Shown one piece after another: positions 31,555 through 39,354 of a stretch of 64,000 bases of DNA. The notes under the pieces are model-generated. The model was not told the origin of the DNA and ran no database searches. It was given only the letters and a program-made list of their open reading frames with translations. The stretch is taken from positions 4,000,501 to 4,064,500 of the forward strand of contig NZ_CP109599.1 of NCBI RefSeq assembly GCF_036231945.1, in the 5' to 3' direction. A program made the translations under genes and the position numbers. Within the stretch, counting starts at the first letter, position 1. Each line of letters opens with the position of its first letter. This DNA comes from Streptomyces sp. NBC_01429. GTDB lineage: Bacteria > Actinomycetota > Actinomycetes > Streptomycetales > Streptomycetaceae.

Positions 31555-33000
31555 ATGTCCGGTAACACGTCGTCCCCGCGACTGTCCCCGTCTCCGCGCC
31601 TGTCCTCGCGCCACCGCCGCCAGACGGGCCTGGCGCTTCTCGCGGCCGTGGCTCTTACCGGCACCCTCACCGCCTGCGACTCGGCGGCGGCCGAGCAGCC
31701 GACCGTCTCCGCGAAGGCCGCGGCCACCGGCTCGGCCGCGTCCCAACAGGACGGGAAGGACCGGCGGGACGGGCAGGACCGGCGGGACGGGCAGGACCGG
31801 CAGGACGGGCAGGACGGGCGGGACAGGCAGGACCAGCGGGACCAACTGGCCGCGCTGGCCCAGCAGGTCGTGGACGCCGGAGCCCCGGGAACGATCGTCC
31901 GGGTCGACGACGGCAACGGAAAGCCGATCGAGATCACCCGGCAGGCGCCCTGGACCAAGGCCGACCGTACGCTCGCCGCGAGCGACGAGTTCCGGATGGG
32001 CTCCAACACCAAGACGATGGTGGCCACCGTGGTCCTGCAACTGGTCGCCGAGGACCGGCTCAAGCTGAGCGACCCGGTGGACGAGTGGCTGCCCGGCCTG
32101 ATCCCCAACGGGGACGCGATCACCGTACGCATGCTGCTCAACCACACCAGCGGCCTGTTCAACTACACCTTCGACCCCGAGGTGCTCAAGGCGTTCACCG
32201 GCCAGGACAACAGGGCATGGACGCCACAGGAGCTGATCGGCGCCGGCGTCCGGCACGACCCGATGTTCGCACCCGGCACGGACTACTCCTACAGCAACAC
32301 CAACTACATCGCGCTCGGCCTGATCGCCGAGAAGGTGACCGGAGACGCCCTGGACGACCTGGTCCAGCAGCGGATCGCCGGTCCGCTCCACCTGAAGAAC
32401 ACCTATCTGGTCACCGGCAACGGCGCCGACACCGACACCGACGCCCCGGAGAGTCCCGCACTCGCCCACGGCTACGAACCGGACGCCGACCACATCGTCC
32501 CGCTGCTCCCCCCGGGCATGCCCGCCGGGACCGCGTTCGCCGGCCCGGCCCGGTCCGCGGGATACGTCGACACCACCTGGATCAACGCCAGCACGACGTG
32601 GGCCGCCGGCGGCATGGTCTCCACCGCGCAGGACTGGGCCCGCTTCGACACCGCGCTGATGTCCGGCAAGCTGCTGCCGCCCGCCCTGCTCAAGGAGATG
32701 CGCACCACCCGCGCCGAGGAGTCCGAGTTCCCGAACCGCCGGTACGGGCTCGGTCTGGAGAAGGTGGTCACTCCCTGTGGCACCGTCTGGGGCCACAACG
32801 GCGAGGTCCCCGGCTACTCCAGCGAGAACTACACCGACGCCGTCGGCCGCCGCACGGTCTCGGTCCTCACCAACACGATCTTCGGTCTGGCCTCGCCGAA
32901 GCCCCGCGCCGCCCAGCAGGCCCTGGTGAACGCCGCGGTGTGCGCCATGCTCGACAAGCCGATCCCCACCAAGCCCGAGTCCACGCCGACCGGCTCCTGA
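31555..33000 (+). CDS. Lipoprotein serine hydrolase (beta-lactamase/DD-carboxypeptidase class)
   Basis: A 481-residue exported protein. A signal sequence ends in the lipobox LTGTLTAC, so it is probably a lipoprotein. A low-complexity charged linker of RDGQD repeats follows (about residues 65-100). The serine beta-lactamase-like domain has Ser in MGSNTKTMVA (SxxK), YSYSNTNYIALG (YxN) and a late HNGEVPGYSS (HxG). This group includes DD-peptidases and esterases such as the Streptomyces R61 type. AGGAGG lies 8 bases before the ATG. The two-component genes face away from it and may control it. Confidence 0.9.
   Translation: MSGNTSSPRLSPSPRLSSRHRRQTGLALLAAVALTGTLTACDSAAAEQPTVSAKAAATGSAASQQDGKDRRDGQDRRDGQDRQDGQDGRDRQDQRDQLAALAQQVVDAGAPGTIVRVDDGNGKPIEITRQAPWTKADRTLAASDEFRMGSNTKTMVATVVLQLVAEDRLKLSDPVDEWLPGLIPNGDAITVRMLLNHTSGLFNYTFDPEVLKAFTGQDNRAWTPQELIGAGVRHDPMFAPGTDYSYSNTNYIALGLIAEKVTGDALDDLVQQRIAGPLHLKNTYLVTGNGADTDTDAPESPALAHGYEPDADHIVPLLPPGMPAGTAFAGPARSAGYVDTTWINASTTWAAGGMVSTAQDWARFDTALMSGKLLPPALLKEMRTTRAEESEFPNRRYGLGLEKVVTPCGTVWGHNGEVPGYSSENYTDAVGRRTVSVLTNTIFGLASPKPRAAQQALVNAAVCAMLDKPIPTKPESTPTGS
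31751..31838 (+). repeat. In-frame 18-base tandem repeat (RDGQDR units)
   Basis: Near-perfect 9/18-base units (GACGGGCAG and GACCGGCGG) encode an alternating Arg/Asp/Gly/Gln spacer between the lipobox and the catalytic domain of the serine hydrolase. Length polymorphism between strains is likely because multiples of 9 bases keep the frame. Confidence 0.75.
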
Positions 33001-33052
33001 GCCCCCACCGCACCCACGCCGGCCGAAGCTCATCGCGGCTCTCCTCGCGGGT

Positions 33053-33113
33053 CGTAGGTGCTGAGGCCGTAGGTGCTGAGGTTCAGGTGCTGACGTCGTA
33101 GGTGCTGCTGACG
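33053..33113. repeat. Four imperfect GTAGGTGCTGA repeats
   Basis: The unit GTAGGTGCTGAGG recurs with small changes four times, at the decayed 3' end of the MBL-fold remnant. It reads as Leu/Ser/Thr-Tyr repeats on the minus strand (the remnant's last codons are in the first copy). It looks like local slippage in DNA no longer under selection. Confidence 0.6.
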
Positions 33114-33235
33114 CGTGAGCCGGGGGCCTGGGCCTGGACGGGTGATGAGTGCATGGCGTCGCCGAAGGCCACGATCCGACGCCCGTCGCCGGTGTCGAGG
33201 ATCCAGGCCGTGTGCCCGCTGTCCTCCGCGAGCCT
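33083..33235 (-). pseudogene. C-terminal remnant of an MBL-fold hydrolase
   Basis: On the minus strand the frame reads AEDSGHTAWILDTGDG then RRIVAFGDAMHSSPVQ before degenerating and stopping at 33083. GHTAW and AFGDAMH are the late metal-binding motifs (His, Asp, His) of metallo-beta-lactamase-fold proteins. The first two thirds, with the HxHxDH motif, are missing; where they should be, a TetR fragment begins on the other strand. Confidence 0.65.
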
Positions 33236-33698
33236 GTACGCCGCCTTCGGGTCGAAGGAGGGCCTTTTCCAGCAGGTCGTCGAGCACTACGTGAAGGGCC
33301 CCGGCAGCGTCACCGACCTCGCCACCGACTTCGGCGCCGACGAGACGGTCGGCCCCCGCGAGGCCATCGCCGGCCTGCCGCACCGCTCGATCGACATGCA
33401 GGCGGACCCCTCACACCCTGACGGCTGCCTCATCGCCCTGTCCGGCACCATGCGGGCGCCGGGGGAGGATCACGCCGGCGCGCGCGCAGCCGTCCTGGCC
33501 CGCCGGGAAGCCGACCGCATGCGCATCAGGAGCTGCGTGGAAGCGGCGGTCACCTCCGGTGAACTCGATGCCGACGCCGATATCGGCGGGATGACATCCA
33601 CGGTCCACGGCTTTCTCCTGGGCATCTCCACGCAGCTGCGAGACGGAGTGGCCGCGACGAACCTGCACACGGCGGCCGACGTACTGCTCTCGAACTGA
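33222..33698 (+). pseudogene. TetR-family regulator lacking its HTH start
   Basis: The frame starts inside the recognition helix region (SSASLYAAFGSKEGLFQQVVEHYV) and then encodes the whole ligand-binding domain to the stop at 33698, including CLIALSGTMRAPGEDHAG and STVHGFLLGISTQLRDG. The first 30-35 residues of a normal TetR protein are missing. No start codon with a ribosome binding site gives a complete HTH, so it is probably inactive. It abuts the MBL-fold remnant at about 33230. Confidence 0.75.
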
Positions 33699-33825
33699 CG
33701 CAGGACGCACCGACTCAGGACCACGGACGACTGGGGCCAGAGCCCTGCCCGGCCCCGGAAAATGAGGCTTCCAGTGGCACGGGCCGGCACGAACGCGCCG
33801 TCATGTCGGCACGGAGAGTCGGGAC

Positions 33826-33869
33826 AAAAAACCCCTCCGACTCACGTTTCCGCAGGTCAGAGGGGTTTT
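33826..33869 (-). terminator. Terminator of tRNA-Ala
   Basis: AAAACCCCTCCGAC pairs with GTCAGAGGGGTTTT (one mismatch) around a 14-base loop, directly downstream of the tRNA-Ala 3' end on the minus strand. The A run at one end gives a U-tract on the minus-strand transcript. Confidence 0.8.
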
Positions 33870-33875
33870 CACAAG

Positions 33876-33948
33876 TGGAGCCTAGGGGAGTCGAACCCCT
33901 GACATCTGCCATGCAAAGACAGCGCTCTACCAACTGAGCTAAGGCCCC
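33876..33948 (-). tRNA. tRNA-Ala (anticodon TGC)
   Basis: A 73-nucleotide tRNA on the minus strand. The acceptor stem GGGGCCT pairs with AGGCTCC (G-T at one pair). The D-arm reads TAGCTCAGTTGGTAGAGC, the anticodon loop is CTTTGCATG with TGC, and the T-arm ends GGTTCGACTCCCC. No CCA is encoded. It lies at the edge of the variable region and is a possible integration site. Confidence 0.97.
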
Positions 33949-34131
33949 GCGACGGGTGGGTACGCCGACCACCAGAGACCGGTTCGCCCATCACCGGGGA
34001 CAAGAGTACCGGGTGCGGACCGGTATCCCGTAAAAGGATTGGGGCTCCCCGTGCGCGACCACTCTCCGTAAGATGCCCCACGAGGTTCGCAGCAGCGAAG
34101 CTGCCGCAGGGGAAGCGATGGGGAGACGCGC

Positions 34132-34680
34132 ATGGACGCCGCACAGCAGGAATCGACAGCCAGAGCCAGAGAGCTTCAGCGAAGCTGGTACGGAGAGCCT
34201 CTGGGAGCGCTGTTCCGGCGCCTCATCGATGACCTGGGGCTCAACCAGGCCCGGCTGGCCTCGGTGCTCGGGCTGTCCGCCCCGATGCTCTCGCAGCTGA
34301 TGAGCGGCCAGCGCGCGAAGATCGGCAATCCCGCGGTCGTCCAGCGCGTCCAGGCGCTCCAGGATCTGGCCGGGCAGGTCGCCGACGGCAGCGTCAGCGC
34401 GGGGGAGGCCACGGACCGGATGGAGGAGATCAAGAAGTCGCAGGGCGGCTCCGTCCTCACCGCCACCAGCCAGACGACGAACAGCACGGGCGCCCCCACC
34501 GTGCGCCGGGTGGTCCGCGAGATCCAGTCGCTCCTGCGGTCGGTCGCCGCGGCCGGCGACATCATAGACGCGGCGGACGCCCTCGCCCCGACCCAGCCGG
34601 AACTGGCAGAGTTCCTCCGGGTGTACGGCGCCGGGCGTACCGCCGAAGCGGTCGCGCACTACGAGGCACATCAGAGCTAG
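34132..34680 (+). CDS. XRE-like helix-turn-helix DNA-binding protein
   Basis: A 182-residue cytoplasmic protein with an N-terminal Cro/CI-type HTH: LIDDLGLNQARLASVLGLS, then SQLMSGQRAKIGN. A helical region and a C-terminal block (AADALAPTQPELAEFLRVYG) that I do not recognise follow. It is conserved in Streptomyces between tRNA-Ala and a Ser/Thr kinase gene, as here. The kinase open frame begins right after its stop, so the two may be co-transcribed. Target and signal are unknown. Confidence 0.85.
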   Translation: MDAAQQESTARARELQRSWYGEPLGALFRRLIDDLGLNQARLASVLGLSAPMLSQLMSGQRAKIGNPAVVQRVQALQDLAGQVADGSVSAGEATDRMEEIKKSQGGSVLTATSQTTNSTGAPTVRRVVREIQSLLRSVAAAGDIIDAADALAPTQPELAEFLRVYGAGRTAEAVAHYEAHQS

Positions 34681-34922
34681 TGCCGCGACCGGCAATGTTT
34701 GCCCCGAAGGAGCGCCGTCCGGTGCGTGCGATCGCAAGGCGGCCGGAAGTCCTTGTAGCGGAGCTACCAGGGCTTTTGGCCAACGCGACGAGCGTGCGTG
34801 CTGGGCCGCGCGACGGGGCAAAGCTTGCCGGGAGGGGCACTGGCGAGCAGCGGGCAGCCGGGCCGGCGCGCGGCGGGCCGGCGGATGACACGACTGGGAC
34901 GACGGGGAGCGGGCGCGGCGCA

Positions 34923-36335
34923 ATGGGTGAGATCTTCGCGGGACGGTACGAGCTGATCGACCCGATCGGGCGTGGGGGGGTCGGTGCCGTATGGCGCGCC
35001 TGGGACCAGCGGCGGCGGCGCTACGTCGCGGCGAAGGTCCTCCAGCAGAGCGACGCGCACACGCTGCTGAGATTCGTCCGCGAACAGGCGCTCAGGATCG
35101 ACCACCCGCACGTGCTCGCCCCGGCCAGCTGGGCGGCGGACGACGACAAGGTCCTGTTCACCATGGATCTGGTCAGCGGCGGGTCACTGGCCCATGTCAT
35201 CGGCGACTACGGGCCGCTGCCGCCCCGCTTCGTCTGCACCCTGCTCGACCAGCTGCTCGCCGGGCTGGCCGCCGTGCACGCCGAAGGCGTGGTGCACCGC
35301 GACATCAAACCGGCCAACATCCTCATGGAGGCGACCGGCACGGCACGGCCGCACCTGCGCCTCTCCGACTTCGGCATCTCCATGCGCAAGGGCGAGCCGC
35401 GCCTCACCGAGACCAACTACGTGGTGGGGACGCCCGGTTACTTCGCGCCCGAGCAGTTGATGGGCGCCGAGCCCGACTTCCCCTCCGACCTCTTCGCCGT
35501 CGGCCTGGTCGCGCTGTACCTCCTCCAGGGCCAGAAGCCGGACTCCCAGGCGCTGGTGGAGTACTTCACCGCGCACGGCACCCCAGGAGCGCCCCAGGGC
35601 ATCCCCGAGCCGCTGTGGCAGGTCCTGGCGGGGCTGCTCCAGCCCGATCCGCACGCCCGGTTCCGTACGGCCACCGGCGCGCGCAAGGCGCTGACCACCG
35701 CCGTGGAGCTGCTCCCCGAGCCGACGGCGGACGACGAGCCGGTCGAGGTCTTCGACCAGATCGGCCCGCTCCCGGCCGGCTTCGGCCCCACAGGCCCGCT
35801 CAAGGCGCCCGCAACACCAGCCCTGCCCGCGCCCACCGCCCCGCCGGAAGCCTCCGCGACCTCCGCGACCTCCGGGACCTCCGCGACCTCCGCGACCTTC
35901 GGGACCTCGGCAGCCTCCGGCGCCTCCGCGGCCTCCGGCACATCGGCCCCCCAGCCCTCCATGTCCGAGACCGGCAGCTTCCACCTCCCCCCTCCGCCGA
36001 GCCGGGAGCGGCCGGACCTCCCCCCGCACCCCACGCCGACCGAAGTGTCCCTGGCCCAGGCGCAGACCGCGGCGGTACGTCCCGATCCGGCGCTCACCCG
36101 GGCGTACACCGCGCAGAACGCTCAGCTCCCCGCACCAGCACAGCCCCAGCACGCACAGCAGCCCCCTCAGCCGGTGCACCAGGCGCAGCAGGCCCACCAG
36201 CCACACCAGACGCCCCGACCGACCCACCACGCGCCCCACAAGCGGCCGGGACCGCCCCTCAAGGTGGCGGTCCCGATCCTGGTGCTGGCGCTGGCCTGCT
36301 TCGCGGTGGGCATCTGGGCGCTCACCCAGACCTGA
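34923..36335 (+). CDS. Membrane-bound Ser/Thr protein kinase (PknB-like)
   Basis: A 470-residue Hanks-type kinase. The glycine loop GRGGVGAVW, the Lys in YVAAKVLQ, the catalytic loop VVHRDIKPANIL, DFGIS and the activation segment VGTPGYFAPEQ are intact. A Pro/Ala/Thr/Gln-rich linker follows (about 280-435) with ATSATSGTSATSAT repeats. The protein ends with one membrane helix (VAVPILVLALACFAVGIWAL) and only about four residues outside. I chose ATG at 34923, where the kinase fold starts; the frame is open further upstream but without homology. Confidence 0.9.
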   Translation: MGEIFAGRYELIDPIGRGGVGAVWRAWDQRRRRYVAAKVLQQSDAHTLLRFVREQALRIDHPHVLAPASWAADDDKVLFTMDLVSGGSLAHVIGDYGPLPPRFVCTLLDQLLAGLAAVHAEGVVHRDIKPANILMEATGTARPHLRLSDFGISMRKGEPRLTETNYVVGTPGYFAPEQLMGAEPDFPSDLFAVGLVALYLLQGQKPDSQALVEYFTAHGTPGAPQGIPEPLWQVLAGLLQPDPHARFRTATGARKALTTAVELLPEPTADDEPVEVFDQIGPLPAGFGPTGPLKAPATPALPAPTAPPEASATSATSGTSATSATFGTSAASGASAASGTSAPQPSMSETGSFHLPPPPSRERPDLPPHPTPTEVSLAQAQTAAVRPDPALTRAYTAQNAQLPAPAQPQHAQQPPQPVHQAQQAHQPHQTPRPTHHAPHKRPGPPLKVAVPILVLALACFAVGIWALTQT

Positions 36336-36397
36336 GCCGAGCCGTCCGGCCAGGAACCCGCCGGACGTGAGCCGCCCGGCCACCACCCGTACCGCGC

Positions 36398-37846
36398 CTA
36401 CCAGTTGGTGGGCGGACCGTACTGCTGCGTCGACTGCGTCGGCTGCGGCAGCGCCTGTGACTGCGCCGGTACGGCCGCAGCCGTCGGCACGCCTCCCGAG
36501 CCGTCCCCCGGCCCGCCGCCCGCCGCGCCCCGTCCCGCGTTCCGCCGCGCGATCAGCGTCCACGCCCCGAGGCCCAGCAGCAGCACCGTCCCCGTGCCGA
36601 ACCCGGCCGCCGCGACCAGCTTCATCGTGGCGCCGCTGTCCGCCTCGTCCACCCGGCTCTGCCCGCCCTCGGCCAGATCCCGGTCGGCGGGGCTCACGCT
36701 GAAGTCGCCCGCGGGACCCGCGTACGCCGGACCCTCCTTCGGCTCGCCCTCGACGTTCACCCGCAGGGTCAGCGGCAGCGGCTTCTCGCCGAACGCCGTG
36801 CCGACCTCCGGGTTGAGGCTGACCCGCAGGTAGTACCAGCCCGCGAACCGCATGTCCCGGTCACCGCCGCTGTAGCCGAACCGGTTCTCGTACGCCACCG
36901 GCGGCAGCGGGGCGATGGTGGCCGTCTTCTGCTTGCCGTCGTACGAGATCGAGTTGCTGCTGCCGACGAGCCCGCGCGCCGGGTTGTAGAGGGCCATGGC
37001 GAACGCGCCGTTCACCCGTTCCCCGTCCGGCTGCTCCGAACTGCTCAGATCCGCGCCGACGAAGACCTGCTGTCCCCAGTCCACCGGGATCCGGTAGAAG
37101 AGCGACGCACCCGGCTCGATCTCCGTCGTCCACTCGCCCCCGACCAGTCCCTTGGCGTCGTAGAAGCTGCTGCCGCCCGTACGCTCCTCCGTCCCGCCGC
37201 TCCGCGCCGGCGCCGGGGAGGCGCTCGGCCAGGCCGACGGGGCCTTGGTGGGACCGGCCTTCGCCAGTCCGGGCTCGGAGACGTGCCGGATCTCCAGGCC
37301 CCAGGGGTCGGACGTGGCGGGCGAATCGCCGAGCCGCTCCACGACCAGGTAGTACCGGCCCGGATCCTTGCAGGAGTACACGCTCCTGTCGGCCGTCCGG
37401 TAGGCGTAGGCCGCCAGCGGGCGGGGGAACTCGTTCCCGACGCCGAACCTCGCCTCGTTCGAACTACAGTCGTATCCCTCGCTGTTCTGCAACGAGACCT
37501 TGATCCGGTCCGTGGAGTCGACCGCCGCGTCCGGCTTGGGCACGGCCACCGCCGAGACGTACGTGCTCGTCTTCGCCTCGTCGAGGTCGAGCCGGTAGAT
37601 GAGCTTGCCGCCCGGCTTGATCGAGTCCCGGTACGTGGCACCCGCGTCGAGCGGCCGCGCGCCGCTGGTGGTCGTCGCCCCGGTGATCCGTTCGGCGCCC
37701 GGCTCGAAGGCGTACGCGCTCGGCCCGTCGGCCGCCCACGCCTGCCCCGGCAGCACCGCCGGCCCGCACACGACGGCCGCCAGGCACATCGCCGACGCCC
37801 CGGCCGCCCTCATCCTCGCCCGGCCCCTGCCGCCCCGCCTGTTCAC
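36398..37846 (-). CDS. Secreted, C-terminally membrane-anchored protein, unknown function
   Basis: A protein of about 482 residues. It has a signal sequence (AAGASAMCLAAVVCGPAVLPGQAWA), a long extracellular part with two beta-rich halves that share the patterns GGKLIYRLDLDEAK and GASLFYRIPVDWGQ, and a C-terminal membrane helix (LVAAAGFGTGTVLLLGLGAWTLI) with a basic, Pro/Gln-rich tail. The two halves suggest an internal duplication of a jelly-roll-like domain. GTG at 37846 follows AGGGGAAG. It faces the kinase gene convergently. Homologues are common in Streptomyces; the function is not known to me. Confidence 0.75.
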   Translation of the reverse strand: MNRRGGRGRARMRAAGASAMCLAAVVCGPAVLPGQAWAADGPSAYAFEPGAERITGATTTSGARPLDAGATYRDSIKPGGKLIYRLDLDEAKTSTYVSAVAVPKPDAAVDSTDRIKVSLQNSEGYDCSSNEARFGVGNEFPRPLAAYAYRTADRSVYSCKDPGRYYLVVERLGDSPATSDPWGLEIRHVSEPGLAKAGPTKAPSAWPSASPAPARSGGTEERTGGSSFYDAKGLVGGEWTTEIEPGASLFYRIPVDWGQQVFVGADLSSSEQPDGERVNGAFAMALYNPARGLVGSSNSISYDGKQKTATIAPLPPVAYENRFGYSGGDRDMRFAGWYYLRVSLNPEVGTAFGEKPLPLTLRVNVEGEPKEGPAYAGPAGDFSVSPADRDLAEGGQSRVDEADSGATMKLVAAAGFGTGTVLLLGLGAWTLIARRNAGRGAAGGGPGDGSGGVPTAAAVPAQSQALPQPTQSTQQYGPPTNW

Positions 37847-38099
37847 GCGCTTCCCCTTGCCCTCTCGGCCGTCCCGCTCCGCGCTGCCGGTCCATCGTGC
37901 CCCGGCCGTCCCGCCGTTGTCCGCCAGCCAACCGAATCGCCCCCCGACCCCCCACCCACCCACGCATTTGCCATAGCAATCAATACGTTCGCTTAAGTGA
38001 ATTCAATCACGCCGCGCCCACCCGGGACAGCACGAAGCCCACCCCGGAGCACCACGAAACCAGCCCGGAACCCCACGAAACCCGCCCAGGACAGCACGA

Positions 38100-38126
38100 A
38101 GCCCCGGCCGCTCGGCGGCCGGGGCT
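38100..38126. terminator. Hairpin after the DLW-39 gene
   Basis: AGCCCCGGCCGC and its exact complement enclose a 3-base loop, about 20 bases past the stop of the small minus-strand gene. The 12-bp GC-rich stem can end transcription from either side. Confidence 0.75.
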
Positions 38127-38147
38127 CGCAATTCGGACTGCTGCGTC

Positions 38148-38282
38148 TCACACACCCGAACCTGCGGGCACGGAGTCGGTCGCCTCCGTCCACAGATCCT
38201 GCTCGGCGCGGTCCGCCTGGATCTGGCGGTACACGAGGAGACCGCCGATGGCGGCCAGTGCGACCAAGAGAAGCTTCTTCAC
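38148..38282 (-). CDS. DLW-39 family small protein
   Basis: A 44-residue protein with a short N-terminal hydrophobic helix (KKLLLVALAAIGGLLVY) and the family signature Asp-Leu-Trp in AEQDLWTEATD. DLW-39 proteins are conserved in actinomycetes close to gyrA and tRNA genes; the role is unknown. Start is GTG at 38282. Its position downstream of tRNA-Ile matches the usual context. Confidence 0.88.
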   Translation of the reverse strand: MKKLLLVALAAIGGLLVYRQIQADRAEQDLWTEATDSVPAGSGV

Positions 38283-38486
38283 CGCGCGACCTCGTCTTTC
38301 CTTGACGTAGGGGACTTCTGGCGCCCGACTATACACACCGACCGATACCGATCGGTGACCTGCCCGCGCCCCGGCCCACCGACTTCATAGGCCCGGAAAA
38401 AGAAGCCGATCCGAAAATCCTGGCGGCCGAACCATCCCGGCGGTGAACCATCCACACTCACCACCCCGCACGCACCGCCTCATGCG

Positions 38487-38520
38487 AACGGCCCGTACGG
38501 ATCATTCCGTACGGGCCGTT
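38487..38520 (-). terminator. Terminator of tRNA-Ile
   Basis: A perfect 14-bp stem (AACGGCCCGTACGG and its complement) with a 6-base loop lies immediately downstream of tRNA-Ile on the minus strand. Confidence 0.85.
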
Positions 38521-38528
38521 CCTCGCGG

Positions 38529-38602
38529 TGGGGCTAACAGGATTTGAACCTGTGGCCTCATCCTTATCAGGGATGCGCTCTAACCAACTGAGCTATAGCC
38601 CC
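38529..38602 (-). tRNA. tRNA-Ile (anticodon GAT)
   Basis: A 74-nucleotide tRNA on the minus strand. Acceptor stem GGGGCTA/TAGCCCC, D-arm TAGCTCAGTTGGTTAGAGC, anticodon loop CTGATAA with GAT, T-arm GGTTCAAATCC. CCA is not encoded. It follows the gyrase operon, as in other Streptomyces. Confidence 0.97.
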
Positions 38603-38660
38603 GCGCTGCCCCTGAAGATTAGCGCACTTCAGGGCCAGCCCCAAAATCGATAGCCGGTCC

Positions 38661-39350
38661 TCACTCGTCCTCGGCGAGCGTGAGCTCAACACCGCCCACG
38701 AAGCCCGCCGACAGGTTGTAGATGAACGCTCCGAGCGTGGCCAGCGCGGTGGCCAGCACGACGTCGATCACCGCGATGACCGACGTGAAGACGAGCACCC
38801 GCGGCAGCGACAGGAACGACTGGAGATCGAAGCCGTTGCTCTCGTTGGAGCCCGTTGCCTCGCTGATCGTTCCGCCGACGGTCGAGAAGACGCCCATCGC
38901 GTCCATGACCATCCACAGCACGGCCGCCGCGATGACCGTGCAGATGCCGAGCGCGATGGAGAGCAGGAAGCTGACCTTCATCACCGACCACGGATCGGCC
39001 TTCGACACCCGCAGCCGCGCCTTGCGCGTACGCGGGGTGGTTCGCGCGCCGGTACGCGGCACTCGTACGGCGGCAGCCGCGGCGGTACCCGAAGCGGCAG
39101 TTGTCACGGAGGCTCCCTGTTGGCCCTGCTTCTGTCCGCCCTGCGTACCCCCGCCGCCCTGGGGCGTGGGGTATGCCTGCGGTGGGTGGTACGGCTGAGC
39201 GACCGGCTTCGGCTGCTCGGCGCCGTATGTCTCGTACGGGGGCTGCTGCCCCCGGGTATCGGTCACCGTTACCCCCTGGGAGTCCGTGGCAGGGCCACGG
39301 GCACCGTTCCCTGCGGAAGCGTTCGATCCGGCGCCCGTGGCTCCACTCAC
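38661..39350 (-). CDS. DUF3566 membrane protein
   Basis: A 229-residue protein. The N-terminal 110 residues are disordered, rich in Gly/Pro/Gln (YHPPQAYPTPQGGG). The C-terminal DUF3566 domain begins with RLRVSKADPWSVMKVSFLLS and has two membrane helices (LLSIALGICTVIAAAVLWMV; FTSVIAVIDVVLATALATL). It lies 4 bases downstream of gyrA on the same strand and is its constant neighbour in actinobacteria. The function is unknown; related proteins are placed near cell-division or cell-envelope functions. Confidence 0.88.
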   Translation of the reverse strand: MSGATGAGSNASAGNGARGPATDSQGVTVTDTRGQQPPYETYGAEQPKPVAQPYHPPQAYPTPQGGGGTQGGQKQGQQGASVTTAASGTAAAAAVRVPRTGARTTPRTRKARLRVSKADPWSVMKVSFLLSIALGICTVIAAAVLWMVMDAMGVFSTVGGTISEATGSNESNGFDLQSFLSLPRVLVFTSVIAVIDVVLATALATLGAFIYNLSAGFVGGVELTLAEDE

Positions 39351-39354
39351 GCTT

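Noticed and set aside
31405..33033. A minus-strand open frame of 542 codons opposite the serine hydrolase
   Set aside because: Gly/Val/Leu-rich antisense shadow without homology; the plus strand has signal peptide, lipobox and catalytic motifs.
33876..33948. tRNA-Ala as attB with a direct repeat of its 3' end on the far side of the cluster
   Set aside because: I looked for a second copy of the 3' end (TGGAGCCTAGGGGAG on the plus strand) and found none in the window; no integrase gene was seen either.
34680..34922. An N-terminal extension of the Ser/Thr kinase
   Set aside because: The frame is open but shows no homology; the kinase fold and a good ATG begin at 34923.
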